A stretch of DNA of 64,000 bases from Amborella trichopoda (Eukaryota; Streptophyta; Magnoliopsida; Amborellales; Amborellaceae). Position numbers and translations under genes: made by a program. Numbering within the stretch: position 1 is the stretch's first letter; every line of letters begins with the position of its first letter. This document shows positions 53,335 to 64,000 of this stretch, in pieces. The stretch is taken from NCBI RefSeq assembly GCF_000471905.2, contig NW_006499912.1, positions 751,637-815,636 of the forward strand. Direction: 5' to 3'. The notes below the pieces were generated by a model that was not told the DNA's origin, ran no database searches, and worked only from the letters and a program-made list of their open reading frames with translations.

Positions 53335-53879
53335 ATAAAATATTATCAAAGTTATTATGCACATTAAAATTAATCATAATAAGTAAGAAAAGTTTATATA
53401 AGGTTTCAACCTTAAAATGTAAAAAATATAGGTTGTTTTTTTTTTTTGTTTCAAAAAAGGTTGTTTGGATGTTGGAAAACCCTTTAATTGATCATCTCTG
53501 CATCGCTCTATATGAATATGAAAAGAAAAAAAGATTTTGAGTATGTGTAATAGTCTCTTGCAACATAATATAATATATTATTTGGACAGTCTATTTTCAA
53601 GATTTTCATGTGTTTATAGATTTACTTGAATTGAACCATTTTTAGAGTTTAAAATTTTGTAATTAGAGATGAAAATAAATTCTCAAACCATCCTAAGAGT
53701 TTTTTATATTAAAATTATATTGATGATAAAATTCATAGGTGTGCCTTAATTAGATTGTTTAAGTTTGCAACCTTATGCAAACCACACCCTAATAAATAAA
53801 ATAAAGATAATTTCATAGCAGGAGAGAGAGTTCTCACTAAGCACCCAATTGGGACGAGAGTGAGATGAGGGGCATAATC

Positions 53880-54280
53880 GGTAAGGTTGGGTACGAGGTT
53901 GGCTCAATTTTTGGATCCGATGGTTTGACTTGACCTGCTTTGGATCTGGATTTAAATATTGGACTTGATAGGTTGAGTCTAGATACACATGACTTGGACT
54001 CGTTGTAAGATGGGTTTGGGCTAGGTCCCCTTTAGATTACAACCTGACCCAATCTGGTATACACTAATACAAAATCATATAGCCTATGTATCTAATTTTT
54101 TTTATATATTTATATATATATATAAACCTTGATTAAAGTACCCTACGGTTCAGGTCACAGTCCAGGTCCGAGTCCAATTGACTAGGACCCGACCTGAGTT
54201 CAGGTCTACTTTAGACCTAGTTGGGGCGGTTATGGGCCGGGGTAGACCCTGACCTGACATGACCCATTCCCACCTACAAT
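53880..54280. mobile_element. GGGTC/GACCC-rich hAT-like relic
   Basis: Rich in GACCTGAC, GGACTTG and TTGGATC motifs like those in 54559-55748, and ends near CCATTCCCACCTA, a decayed match to the TTGCCACCCCTA end. The left end is unclear and no target duplication was seen. It is crossed by a (TA)n run at about 54105-54123. Confidence 0.45.
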
Positions 54281-55079
54281 AATCACATATGCTCCATCCC
54301 TTTCCTCGCTCATCCGCGCATTATATGAGCCTCCTCCTTATCCAAAATCAACCAATTCCAAAAACAAAGGAAATGCTGGAGCCCATCCCAAATGAGAAGT
54401 TAGAAGTTCAAATTGGTGGTTGGTTTCAATGGCAAAACAAAGCTTTGGGCACATATGCTCACCCCTCCCCCTTCCCCTCTTTCCATTTTATTCTCTTTGC
54501 TTCACCTCTCTCTTCTCTCTCTCCTCTTTTCTCTCTCTCCTCGTCTCTCACTTTTGTATAGGGTGGCAAGGCCCCGATAGACTCGGGACCCGACCTGACC
54601 TTGGGTCCAAATATGGGTCGAATACATATACTCATAAGGCATATGTGTTTTTGGGCAGCGGTAGGTACTCATATCGTCACAATATCGGTAACATTTATAG
54701 TATTAAGAAAAGGAAGCTCATAGTCATAGGAAATATATGATAGTAAAAAGAGAAAATTATATAAAAGCCTCAAAAATATACTTTCTAGGCACTTTACCCC
54801 ATCCTAATTTTTCTTGGCATATTTTTCTCAAAAATCAAGCTTTATAATAAATACTCCCAATGCAAAACGTTCATTTTATTTGCAAAAATACCATTACAAA
54901 TCATAAATGAAAATGCAAGACCGTGGTTGTATATTGCTGAACCCAATCACTATGTCGGATCAGAACTGTACACTATCGGGCCGCCTATTACAGACACAAT
55001 TTTCAATTTTGCCGGACCGTAGCTCACAAATGCCGGACTGCTCATTAATCCAAAAACAAATGCTGGATTGCCTCTTCCA

Positions 55080-55196
55080 AACTCCGGACTGCCATGATGA
55101 AGTGCCGGACCGCCATGGTCAATGTGAGAAGTAAGGAAACTCCGGACTGCCATGATGAAGTACCGGACCGCCATGGTCAATGTATGAAGTAAGGGA
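55080..55196 (+). repeat. 58-bp tandem repeat, two visible copies, next to the gap
   Basis: ACTCCGGACTGCCATGATGA begins at about 55080 and 55138, each followed by AAGTRCCGGACCGCCATGGT and TCAATGT. Related shorter units (GCCGGAC, GCCGGACTGC) precede at 55010-55075. The gap starts 18 bases later. Confidence 0.85.
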
Positions 55197-55214
55197 GGGA
55201 AATTTTTAGTATAT

Positions 55215-55506
55215 NNNNNNNNNNNNNNNNNNNNNNNNNNNNNNNNNNNNNNNNNNNNNNNNNNNNNNNNNNNNNNNNNNNNNNNNNNNNNNNNNNNNNN
55301 NNNNNNNNNNNNNNNNNNNNNNNNNNNNNNNNNNNNNNNNNNNNNNNNNNNNNNNNNNNNNNNNNNNNNNNNNNNNNNNNNNNNNNNNNNNNNNNNNNNN
55401 NNNNNNNNNNNNNNNNNNNNNNNNNNNNNNNNNNNNNNNNNNNNNNNNNNNNNNNNNNNNNNNNNNNNNNNNNNNNNNNNNNNNNNNNNNNNNNNNNNNN
55501 NNNNNN
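55215..55506. other. Assembly gap (292 Ns)
   Basis: Unknown bases. The translated open frame across it at 54950-55600 on the minus strand is an artefact of the gap. Confidence 1.
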
Positions 55507-55756
55507 TATTGGCTAGGAAATATGGTTTTGGGAAAAAAAAGCGCTGAAAAAAATTATGTTGGGGTAAATTTTTTAGAAAGTCTACTTTGGTTTTATACAA
55601 TTTTTCCCAGTAAAAAAAGAAAAAAAAAAAAAGTTCATAGTAATACGGTGGTAAACCCTGGATCCGACAGGTTCAGATATAGTTTTAAACTTTGGACCTA
55701 AATACTATTCGGGTAAGGGTCCGGGTCCAGGTCCCGTTGCCACCCCTACTTCTGTT

Positions 55757-55970
55757 CATTCTATGTGATGTAAGAGCACGTGCCCGTCATTATGCCTCTG
55801 CTCACCAAAGGATTACTGGGTCCATTATTGCGGCAAATTAGAGTCTTGCAGATCTCCATTTTCGTTGAAAACTAAACAAAAGTACTGCTCCTCAGTTGAA
55901 CATCAAACCACCCGCCATTGACAATCCAGAGAGAGAGAATTTAACAGCAAAGACCAGAAGAAAAGCCTTA

Positions 55971-56003
<33 letters not shown>

Positions 56004-56009
56004 GTAGCC
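55757..56009 (+). promoter_or_regulatory. Promoter-proximal region and 5' UTR of the EF-hand gene
   Basis: Holds a CACGTG hexamer at 55777-55782 (the core of the plant G-box, bound by bZIP/bHLH factors) and a (GA)n tract ending just before the start codon (about 55971-56003), typical of plant leaders. The region between the hAT-like element and the ATG is only 261 bases. A function for the hexamer is inference. Confidence 0.45.
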
Positions 56010-56580
56010 ATGAAGTCAGTGATAATCTACATATCCGTTGCTCTCTTCCTCCTCTTCTTGATCCATTACGGCCCCAACAAGTCCCAGACCTCGCGAAGCC
56101 TCCATCGTCGTGTGGGCCCGGCCCGCCTCAAGCTTCGCTCCAAATTCTCCTTCTCTTCCAGAGATAGGAAGCATGATCCGGTGGCATTCGACCCCTTCGT
56201 TGCAGAGATCGAGAGGCATCGGGAAGACAGGGAGTGGGAAAAGAAACTCATTGAGCAAAATTACCATGAATTGAATCATTCGAGTGCCCCGGGCGAAGAA
56301 TCACAACCGGAGTGGGAGGATTTCATGAATGCAGAGGACTATTTGAACGATGAGGAGAGGTTCAATGTGACGAGTCGATTGGTCCTTTTGTTTCCAAGGA
56401 TTGATATAGCACCAGCTGATGGGTTTTTGAGCACAGAGGAGTTGACGCAGTGGAATTTACAACAGTCTTTCAGGGAGGTGATGCATAGAACAGAGAGGGA
56501 TATGGAGCTCCATGACAAGAACAGAGATGGATTTGTTTCGTTCGCTGAGTATGACCCACCCAGTTGGGCTCGTCACGCCG
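56010..56580 (+). CDS. EF-hand gene coding exon 1
   Basis: 190 codons plus one base; donor GTGAGT at 56581. Reading past the donor gives a false extension of about 45 codons. Contains the signal/anchor segment, an Arg-rich stretch (LHRRVGPARLKLRSK), an acidic linker and two EF-hand loops. Confidence 0.93.
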
Positions 56581-59500
56581 GTGAGTGGTTTCTCGGCAGT
56601 TTTCCTATGTCCCATAAAGGCGAATTTGGTTTGTTAATTTCGATACATAGGAGCTCTAGTTTAGATTCATGTATTTGGGGGTTGGTTATTTTCTTCCACA
56701 GGATCATTTTACGATAAATTCATTGCTTTCAGCAGGTTTTTGTGCAGTTTTCTTGTATCTACCGTTATGGTGGATTCGCAATTTTGTCGCAGTTATAGCC
56801 TTATTTACTAAGAGAGATTTCGTTTTTATTTGTTAATTCTCATTTTTCATGAGCTTGGTTTATTGCGGCAGCTTCTTTTTGTTGCCTATTTTAGATTTTT
56901 AAAACTTCAGATGCAGCTAAACCTTTAAAGAAATTTATGTACTGGGGAGATGATTAGTTCTGTTGGATTTTCTTATTTTTGTAGTTATTGATTTGTCTTA
57001 TAAATTATAAAGACAATTTGCCAAAGCTGCTCATGTATTCTGGATCGGACAGTTCCTTTGCTACTCTCTCTATCATGTTTGGTGAAGGCATTTTTATGAT
57101 TTAGAAGAAATCACTTCAATTTTTTTAGGAAAAGCTACTTCCATGTATACATGGACCTTAATTCATTTTCAGGAGGGTGCCTTCTTTATGTTATACACAT
57201 TTTAAACTCAGAACCGTGCTTGGGGACTAGGACTGGTCCCGTGTGAGTCATAATGAGTCAATTTGGATGAATCATTTAAAGCCTCATCTATGTCTCTATG
57301 AACTTTTAGGCAAAACTGTAAGACTTGGCCAAATTTTGTAAGACTCTTGAGACTCGCAGCAGTTGCTGAGTTGAGTTGACTCACGAGTTGCGAATCAACA
57401 CTGAGAGTTTTGACACACTGATATAACAAGTTATCTTTTGATATAAATATCACACAAATATTGAATTAGCTTGATTATAAGGGAAATTTACATGGATAGT
57501 TTTCATAAATTAAGCATGCGAAGGACTTTCTTGTTAAATTTTTGTTAGGGAGCTTGTGCTCCACATTTTTGATGAGGGTTTCACACTTTCATCTAACAGA
57601 TTTTTAAACTAAGTCTGGACTTCTATCGCAGCACCATTTCTTGGTCAGAAAACTGCTGCTTTTGGACCATGAACACTTTTTTAGGGAGTTTTAGCAGGCC
57701 AACATGGTAATCCTTGTCAGTTTCTATAATTTTGTGCTATTTTTTTTTTTTTCTGATAATGTTAACTTTGTATTGCTATAATTTGTGCTATTACTTATTA
57801 TGTATATCTAATATATCCCCTTTCCATGCCTCTTGCTTTGGCTTCGGGTTAGACATTATGATTTAGGTGAGGGAGATCAAGGGTTCAAACAATTGAAGCT
57901 GTTCTAAAAGCTAAGAATTTTATATGCCTTTTTAAATACCACCATAATATGGTTAGTAGCATACTCATGTAGTTTATGCCTAGAATGTTAGATGAAGGAA
58001 TAATGGGTTGGGTTTTTAGAGAGGGAGAGTGTGAGGGAGAGAAGAGCTTAAAAAGTTGGGTTTTTAGAGAAAGGGAGACTAAGGGAAGGGAAGAAATCGT
58101 AGGAGAAACAAAAAAAAAATGTCGTAAGAAGAAAAAAAGGTCCTTAGATTTTGTCTAAAAAAGGAGGGCGAAAACAGTTCATGTACCCCTCTTCAAAAGA
58201 TAGGAGAGCTGAAGTCATAAATTTTCACGAACTCCAAAATCTGAAAAGGAATATCTCATAAATTTTATTGATGTAAATCTGTTGGTTATGGATTTGCATT
58301 GCTAGTCATAATTTTCATCATGAGGAACGACTCTCATTTGCAAGCATGTTGTCTCTTGGGTTCCTAACTATGGAAGCTCAAAGGGTGATTGAGACTGTTG
58401 ACAGAGTAGTGCCTGATGGGCCTTAGTGGATCTCTTCAAGGATTCTGACTAAGGATATGCAGCGGAGGCCATCAAACTGAAGTCTGTTGAAGAGAGAATA
58501 GGATTGACCTAACTTGCTGAGGAGACTTGGGGAGATGGGGTAGAAGGCATTTTTGATGAAGTGAAGGCAAAGGAAAGCCCTTCCTGAAAGAGGCTTGGTT
58601 GGAAAATGTAGTGCGTCATGAATGCTCTAAGCACTATTGGATGCATTGAATTGAAGATTGATATATATTTTTCATCTGAAAGTTGACATTCTTATTCATA
58701 ATGATAAGGGAGATAAAATCACAATAGTAGAAATAAAAAAAAGAAAAATGAACTGGGAGATGCTAAGGTGGCATCTGAAGTCTACAACAGGTTATTAGAA
58801 AAGCATATAATAATTTTTGGAGACTTCATATCTTTTATTTGCAAATTCAGCTGCTGCCTTGTTGATGCTTTGAGGCACATGACAAAAGAGAATCAATATA
58901 TTATCTCTTTTGTCAATTACATCATCAATTATATCGCCAAATGCCATAGGAACGACACTTCATTTCTAGCCTATTGTATCACAATTAAAGAAATCTCCCT
59001 CCAGTATGAAGTGTGGAGTATGGTTAGGAACCAATCATGACTAGAGGCAATCCTAACCCCTTGAAAGGGCTTTTTAATTCTGCCGTAGTAGAGTCACTTT
59101 CCCTATGGGGCCCTAAAAGGACATCAACATTTTTGCTGAGCCGTCCCTAGCTAGTCTTCCCATAGGTACCAGGAATGGCTACGAAGGTGGTCGCACTAGC
59201 TCTGGAAGCTCGATCTTGCGCTCCAGGACAAGGGATCTCAATTCTAGATGTTTTTTGAGTTTAGGGATCTTGATTCTTGGAATTGAGGATCTAGATCACT
59301 GTTTAATAGCATCTAGAATCGAGCCTCCACCGCTGTGGAATTGAGTTTCAGTTACATTGGTACCGATGATTATCATTACATTTCGAGTTTTATTTACAAT
59401 GGGAGCATGGATCACCAACTTATTTGAGTTGTTGTGTCTGGATCACAAACATTTTTGTTAGCCCCTAGAGCTTCCTTCATGCCTGAGGACTAAAATTTGC

Positions 59501-61725
59501 GTCCTCATATTGGGTTTTCAGTTTCACTTCTCACTTATGAAACACACTTCAATCATAACAAAAAAAATTCAAAATATTCTAAAAATGGATTCTTTGTATT
59601 TAATGATACTTTGGTTTTTGAATTCAGAAAAAACATTAATCGTATCGTTCAACAGACTTTGTTCCTGAGCTAGAGTACCTTGGTTAAGTACTCTTGGGAA
59701 GCATCGATTATAAGCTGGACTGAACTCGATCCCATATACTTTATCATTTGATCCTAAACAAATTTGGATTGGCTCCCATCATATTGGTGTCAAGATCCCT
59801 TTGACTCATTGTGGATGGATCTCAATCCCTATTCCACGCATCTGCGTGCATCTCTCAATCTCGTGGTCTCGATCATGATCCGGTGTCTGACTACGCTCCC
59901 GATCCTGGTCACTATGAGTCTTCCATTCTCTCTCTATCCAGGGGTTTCCCCTTGAGCGCCCATTGGAATTTGATATTTATCTATCTAATTGGTGTTCTTT
60001 GTCATTTGGATGCTGGCCTTAGGGAGGATGATCTCAAGAGAGCAACCTCCCATTATACAAACTTCAGTCATATTGTCTCCCTTGAACTATGGGGATACCA
60101 AAGTCCGAAATAGAACAATTCTCTGGATCTTTTTGGACAGAGTCTCTCTGGATCTAATCTCACCCCAGAAAATCTAGTTATTCCTTTTCAACCTTGCACC
60201 CCACATGGTCCCCACATTGGAAATCGATAGTTGCATTTGCATGGCCAGGGCTTGCAATGGCTGTGTTGCTGTGCAGATGTCCAAGCCTACATGTGGCAGT
60301 TGGGAATTAGGTCTCAATGATTTATTTTTTATTTCTTATTTTTTTTATTTTAGTGGAGTAAACTCAGCTATAATTTTAAGGCCTTCTGTTAATAGTCATA
60401 TGGCAGCAATTTTGTGTAATCTATGTAATCTATATAGCAGGTGGAGCTCCTTGTTCCTGGGATGCACTGCATTTATTATTTCTTCTGAAAGAAATAAGGT
60501 TGAGTTAATTGGCTTAATGACTGTTATACCACTATAGGAACAAAAGGACCTTGTCCTTGATTGGCTTTCAACACCCATGCATTCCTTCGAATTGAGCTTA
60601 CACTTTGTGCTTGATTGGTAAAACCCAGTTGGTTGATGGAGTATATGCCTGGGATGAGCAGGTCAAACCAAAATTGGGTTTGTTCATTCCTTTTTTGAGA
60701 AGGATGGTTTTACTTTATAACCCCGAGTTTGGATGGACATATGTTTCTGTTGACATGTTGGTGGTGCATCTAAAGTTGCCAATTTTTGGGTTGGATGAGA
60801 ACTCGTATTTTCTGTTTTCGTTGCTAAGAGATGGTGTTCTATGGTGGATGAACGCCTACTTGGGCAATGAAATGGCACCCATGTTCTATTTCACACATAA
60901 ATGCATGGTCACCCAAGACAGCACTGAGCCAGAGTTTGATGCAGCATCCTCCATTTTCTTTGAAATCAGCCCATTCAATCCACCAGGTTGCCAGGTAGGC
61001 CCCTATCCGTAAAATTCACTGAGTCCAAACTTGGGCTTGCAAACTTAGGTTGGCTGTAATCACCTATACCTCCCTTGAATTTCTGCTTTAGTTTTTGTTT
61101 GTTTTGTGCTTTTCAGTTGGGTTGGAGGAACTATGATTGTTCCTTGGCAAATACTAATGCATATGCCTTAGACTCATCAAGAATGCCACTTGGTAAGTGC
61201 GACTGTGGTCTAATTACTTTATTCACAGCCCTCACTTCTTCACCTCCTAGAATGCTCATTGCTAACCTTTATATTCATCACTAAAAGATTCTTGAACTAG
61301 AGTGTTTGTTTAGCTTTTATTTTTACCTATCCGTAATCATCCATGTTTTCCATTATATTTTGTTTTTGTTCATTTAGTTTATCATAATGCTGTTTCCATT
61401 ATGAGAATGGGACACCATAGTAAATGAAGAAGACTCCTAGGGTTCCACTTACTGACTAAGATTTCCTTATTGCTCGAGCAGATAATAATTCTTATGGTTA
61501 TGAAATTGGATGGTGGAAGGAAGATCATTTTAACTCTTCTGATGAGGATGGAGATGGCCTTCTGAATCGAACAGAATTCAACAAGTAAGCTTTATATCAA
61601 GATCCTTCTGATACTTTGGTGTTGTTTTTCTTACTGATTTTTTCCCCATCAATCCACAGCTTTCTGCACCCAGCTGATAGCAACAATCCGAAGCTGCTGA
61701 GGTGGTTGTGCAAAGAGGAAGTAAG
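56010..61725 (+). CDS. CREC/reticulocalbin-like EF-hand calcium-binding protein (5' part, three exons; continues past the window)
   Basis: A plant multi-EF-hand protein of the CREC type; relatives reside in the ER/secretory pathway and bind calcium. Exons: 56010-56580 (residues 1-190), 61482-61584, 61660-61725; split codons match. Residues 4-19 form a hydrophobic signal or anchor segment (VIIYISVALFLLFLI). EF-hands: a variant loop at about 132-144 (DIAPADGFLSTEE), a canonical loop at 169-180 (DKNRDGFVSFAE) and another at 211-222 (DEDGDGLLNRTE). AEDYLNDEERFN and FLHPAD are family hallmarks. An upstream in-frame ATG (55896) is rejected because it would put a charged, GA-encoded stretch before the signal segment. 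Later EF-hands and the C-terminus lie outside the window. Confidence 0.9.
57738..57790 (-). mobile_element. Reversed L1 LINE 3' tail, minimal
   Basis: A run of 12 Ts followed by CTGATAATGTTAACTTTGTA and TTGCTATAAT. The same poly(T)-ATAATGTTRACTTT arrangement ends the LINEs at 33930 and 36021. It is a very short insertion. Confidence 0.5.
60605..61012 (+). other. Orphan open frame in the intron, 135 codons
   Basis: Open from ATG at 60605 to TAA at 61010. The translation is tryptophan- and leucine-rich (for example LLRDGVLWWMNAYLGNE). I do not recognise a domain. It is on the gene's strand inside intron 1. It may be a retroelement remnant or chance; frames of this length are expected occasionally. 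Confidence 0.2.
61482..61584 (+). CDS. EF-hand gene coding exon 2
   Basis: Encodes D191-N224 plus two bases: NNSYGYEIGWWKEDHFNSS and the canonical EF-hand loop DEDGDGLLNRTE. The acceptor is CGAGCAG and the donor GTAAGC. Confidence 0.93.
61660..61725 (+). CDS. EF-hand gene coding exon 3
   Basis: Encodes FLHPADSNNPKLLRWLCKEE and V, plus a split Arg. The acceptor is CCACAG. Two donors are possible: GTGGAA at 61726, which keeps the family's EEVR sequence, or GTAAGG at 61721, a better consensus that would drop VR. I prefer 61725 as exon end from family conservation. Confidence 0.8.
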
Positions 61726-63396
61726 GTGGAATACATTGCTGAGATTTTGTATTGTTTGCCTTGTAATTTCTGAACTTTTTTATAGTTTACAACTTAATGT
61801 CTATTTAAGCCATTTGTTTTCCTATTTGTTGTTCTCGACTTCTTTCAACTTTCTTGGATGCCTCTGTATCTCATTGGTTTTTTTTTCTTTTTTTGTTGTC
61901 GGTTCCTTCTGTTCTGGATGTTGTGGTACAAGTGGTACAAGTGTTGCCATTGCACTTTAACTACCACCCTTCATCATAGATGATTGCATGTATCAAATTA
62001 CCTTCACCATTTGACTATACAAAAGGGGAACGTAAAACAATCCTATATTTAGGCCTCTAATTACTGGCATCATCACTGTCCAATGAAATAACAAACTGTA
62101 ATATCTTTAAGGACTTCGGTAAAATTGAAACAATACATAGACTATGATGAATGGCGATGGACGGAGAGTGGGATGCACCAGATCCACCACTGTCTACCAT
62201 TTCATTGGATATTGATGATCCTGTTTAGCTATGTTTTTTCGAACTCTGTTGGATTATCATATACATTCCCCGTGCATTAGGCACTACATTGGGAGCTGAA
62301 AACTTGTTTTCTGGTTCAGAAACTTGTAGCTTTGGGTAAATAGAGAATATTTCATGATGGACTTCATTAGTTATTGAGGCCCATATTTAAATCTGTTGTC
62401 ATAAAACATTAGATAACGGGAAAAAATGTGATACACTTATATCTCTCAATATTTAATTTTTGAAGCATTCAGACATAAGCATGGTACTTGAATTTACTGG
62501 AGGATTGACAAAGCTGTTGCAGAAAAAAATTGGGCCAATGACATAGTCACATATTTTTAGATCTGAAAATCGAAACACAAAACTATTTAAATATGTGTTG
62601 ATGACTCATGGTTTCCTGCTGTGTAACTTTGAGGCTGCTGTCCTATTAATATATAGGGCCCATCCCCGTCTACTATGTTTGAAATGTCAAAGAACAAAAT
62701 GACTTGTGCTTTTCCTATACTATACTTTTGTTTTGTTATGGCTAATGTGAAAATTAAAACATAATATGAATTTCTTGGGAAACATGAAAGAATTCTGGAA
62801 TTATTATTTATTTATTTAATTTTTATAAATTTGTAATGGAATTCTTGAAGTGATATGCAGTTGTCTTCACACATAAACAATATGTTCTTTAGTTGTAAGA
62901 ACCTCAAGAACCACCTGAAACTTAAAGGATCTTATTCAATGATTTCTTTTGCCCTCATGGTTGATGATATTCTATTCTGGAACCCGTGATGTCAAGTGCT
63001 TCTCTATTTTGGGACCTTTGATGTCAAGTGCTTCTCCCTAACTGTTAGGGGATGGGAGCTATTAGACATGAACACTTTGCTATACCTATGCCATCAAATT
63101 CATCTGTACTATGGGTTTCCTTTATGAGTGGCGTAAAGGCGCACTTGATTGGAGTTAATTTTTCAATTCTTCCAAGGTTTTCCTAATAACACCGGCGCTT
63201 CTCCAATTTCCCAGGAAAATCTGCGGCCCGTTTGGTAGGTTTTGCTTAAAGAGCTTTACCATTAAGGGCTCGATAAGAAAGGGCTCAAAGAATAAAACAA
63301 GTTTTCTTCTCTCGTGATTCAATAAAAGTATTTGGATCAGCAAAGAAAAAGTCAAAAACCTGCATGGTTCTCCAGACAACGCTGTCCCTATGAGAA
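61726..63396 (+). other. EF-hand gene intron 3, to the LTR-like element
   Basis: No further EF-hand exon was found before the window edge. Near 62980-63040 the phrase TTTGATGTCAAGTGCTTCTC or a near variant occurs twice. The rest is unremarkable A+T-rich sequence. Confidence 0.6.
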
Positions 63397-64000
63397 TGCC
63401 CTAAAACCTGCTGTTTTTGGATGATTGTGTTGGTGTTTGTGGCCTATAAAGGCCAAGAGAGCTTGTAAAAAAATAATATTTATAGTGAATTACGTGATTT
63501 AGTGGGAGTGTGTGTGTTGATTGACAAGGGTCAGGCAGTTTATGACACTAGTTACGTCCAAAACCCTTACCCCTGGGTATCTGTCACTATCGAGAAGGGT
63601 TCGTAGTGGGTCATCCCTTGTTGAAGTTGGAGAGATGCCTAAGAATGATGTTTGTAGGCCAGGAGAATTATATGATCTCATGTGTGTAGTTGTAGGCCTG
63701 TAAGAGCAAGGGCCAAAGCCTCAAGAAACTTTCGCTTGGCATGTACACATGACAACCGCATTATCGGCAAGCAGCCCTATAGAGAGGCGCTTGTGCATGT
63801 GCATAGAGAGAGTCCCCTTTGCACTGTAGTGATAAGTATTGGACTTGCTCTTAAAAGGGAAACTGAATCCACATTCCGAGATCATAGTTTCATAGTTTAT
63901 TGGGCCAACTTTGATAAGCCAAACATGAGCCCCTGCATGAGACTGTGGGTCATGGGTCTATGTTGGGTTGTTTGGAGAAGACAGTTATAGATCATGGTTA
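63397..64000 (+). mobile_element. LTR-like element, left part (cut by the window edge)
   Basis: Starts near TGCCCTAAAACC (63397) or TGTTGGTG (63428). It is homologous, in opposite orientation, to the first about 650 bases of the insertion at 40018-42211. Shared landmarks are TTTGTGGCCT, GAGAGCTTGTAAA, a region near GATAGTGCC / CACTATCGAGAAGG, CATGTGCATAGAGAGAG and TTTGCACTGTAGTGA. The frame 63682-63990 begins [14 protein letters not shown], as does its homologue ([14 protein letters not shown]). It is part of a larger element continuing to the right. Confidence 0.75.

Larger units (their letters stand above)
54559..55748. mobile_element. hAT-like element with assembly gap, in the EF-hand gene promoter region
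   Basis: The left end TAGGGTGGCAAGGCCCC pairs with the right end, whose inverse reads TAGGGGTGGCAACGGGACC. Flanking 8-mers CTTTTGTA (54551-54558) and CTTCTGTT (55749-55756) match at 6 of 8, fitting a decayed hAT duplication. Inside are GGGACC/GGTCC-rich ends, a 58-bp tandem repeat and a run of 292 Ns. There is no transposase in the visible part. Confidence 0.7.
56581..61481 (+). other. EF-hand gene intron 1 (4.9 kb)
   Basis: A GT-AG intron with a reversed LINE tail (about 57738-57790). GA-rich doublets of TTGGGTTTTTAGAGA lie near 58008 and 58056. An orphan open frame lies at 60605-61012. The sequence 58150-60540 has no recognised element; a few GATCTC/GGATCT-rich parts (59180-59360, 59700-59960) may be retroelement remains. 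Confidence 0.8.

Noticed and set aside
54950-55600. 216-codon minus-strand frame
   Set aside because: It exists only because Ns in the gap are read as open. The flanks are transposon tandem repeats.
55896-56009. Upstream in-frame start for the EF-hand protein
   Set aside because: The extra 38 residues are mostly Arg/Glu from the GA microsatellite and would precede the signal segment. The family starts at the methionine encoded at 56010.
1-64000. CRISPR array, operon, bacterial defence or other compact multi-gene system
   Set aside because: All tandem repeats seen are 2-4 copies without unique spacers, the genes are intron-rich and plant-type, and no bacterial gene is present.

Overview
The window is nuclear DNA from a flowering plant. 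The evidence is two plant-type genes with canonical GT-AG introns, plant transposon families (L1-, RTE- and Ty1/copia-type retroelements, hAT- and Mutator-like elements) and a nuclear insertion of chloroplast rRNA-operon DNA. The large, transposon-filled introns fit a big genome, possibly an early-diverging or woody angiosperm, but the species cannot be fixed from the sequence.

Two real protein genes are present, both on the + strand. The first, about 4.15-52.2 kb, encodes a complete 399-residue DRG2-type developmentally regulated GTP-binding protein. It is assembled from eleven coding exons (6384-6453, 10056-10123, 17648-17724, 21132-21312, 23595-23651, 27184-27258, 31133-31252, 49255-49425, 49592-49705, 49818-49988, 51878-51973). 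All junctions keep frame and every exon is intact, although 1.2 kb of coding sequence is spread over 45.6 kb. The second gene starts at 56010 and runs off the right edge. It is a CREC/reticulocalbin-like EF-hand protein of the secretory pathway, and its first three coding exons are visible.

Everything else is mostly transposon history. Upstream of the first gene are a MITE (195-428), a long-inverted-repeat Mutator-like foldback element (1731-3078) and a GGCC-rich hAT-like relic. Introns 1-2 hold L1 LINE fragments and a decayed Ty1/copia element (about 10981-15770) inserted into a LINE. Introns 3-6 hold RTE-LINE 3' ends, tandem duplications and a chloroplast rrn4.5-rrn5 insertion (about 25.68-26.25 kb). 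The 18-kb intron 7 contains a nearly full-length minus-strand L1 LINE (about 47.34 to 33.93 kb) into which at least three elements inserted: an hAT-like element (43806-44789), a 2.2-kb LTR-like element (40018-42211) and an unclassified element (34931-38445) that itself carries a second LINE with a 16-bp target duplication. The intergenic 52.2-56.0 kb holds another MITE and an hAT-like element with an assembly gap, ending about 260 bp upstream of the EF-hand start codon.

I found no operon, CRISPR array, functional RNA gene or new multi-gene system. The interesting content is the datable insertion order (exact target duplications, nesting, frames resuming across insertions), a three-copy MITE family with two perfect 9-bp duplications, and a housekeeping gene that tolerates about 44 kb of intron.
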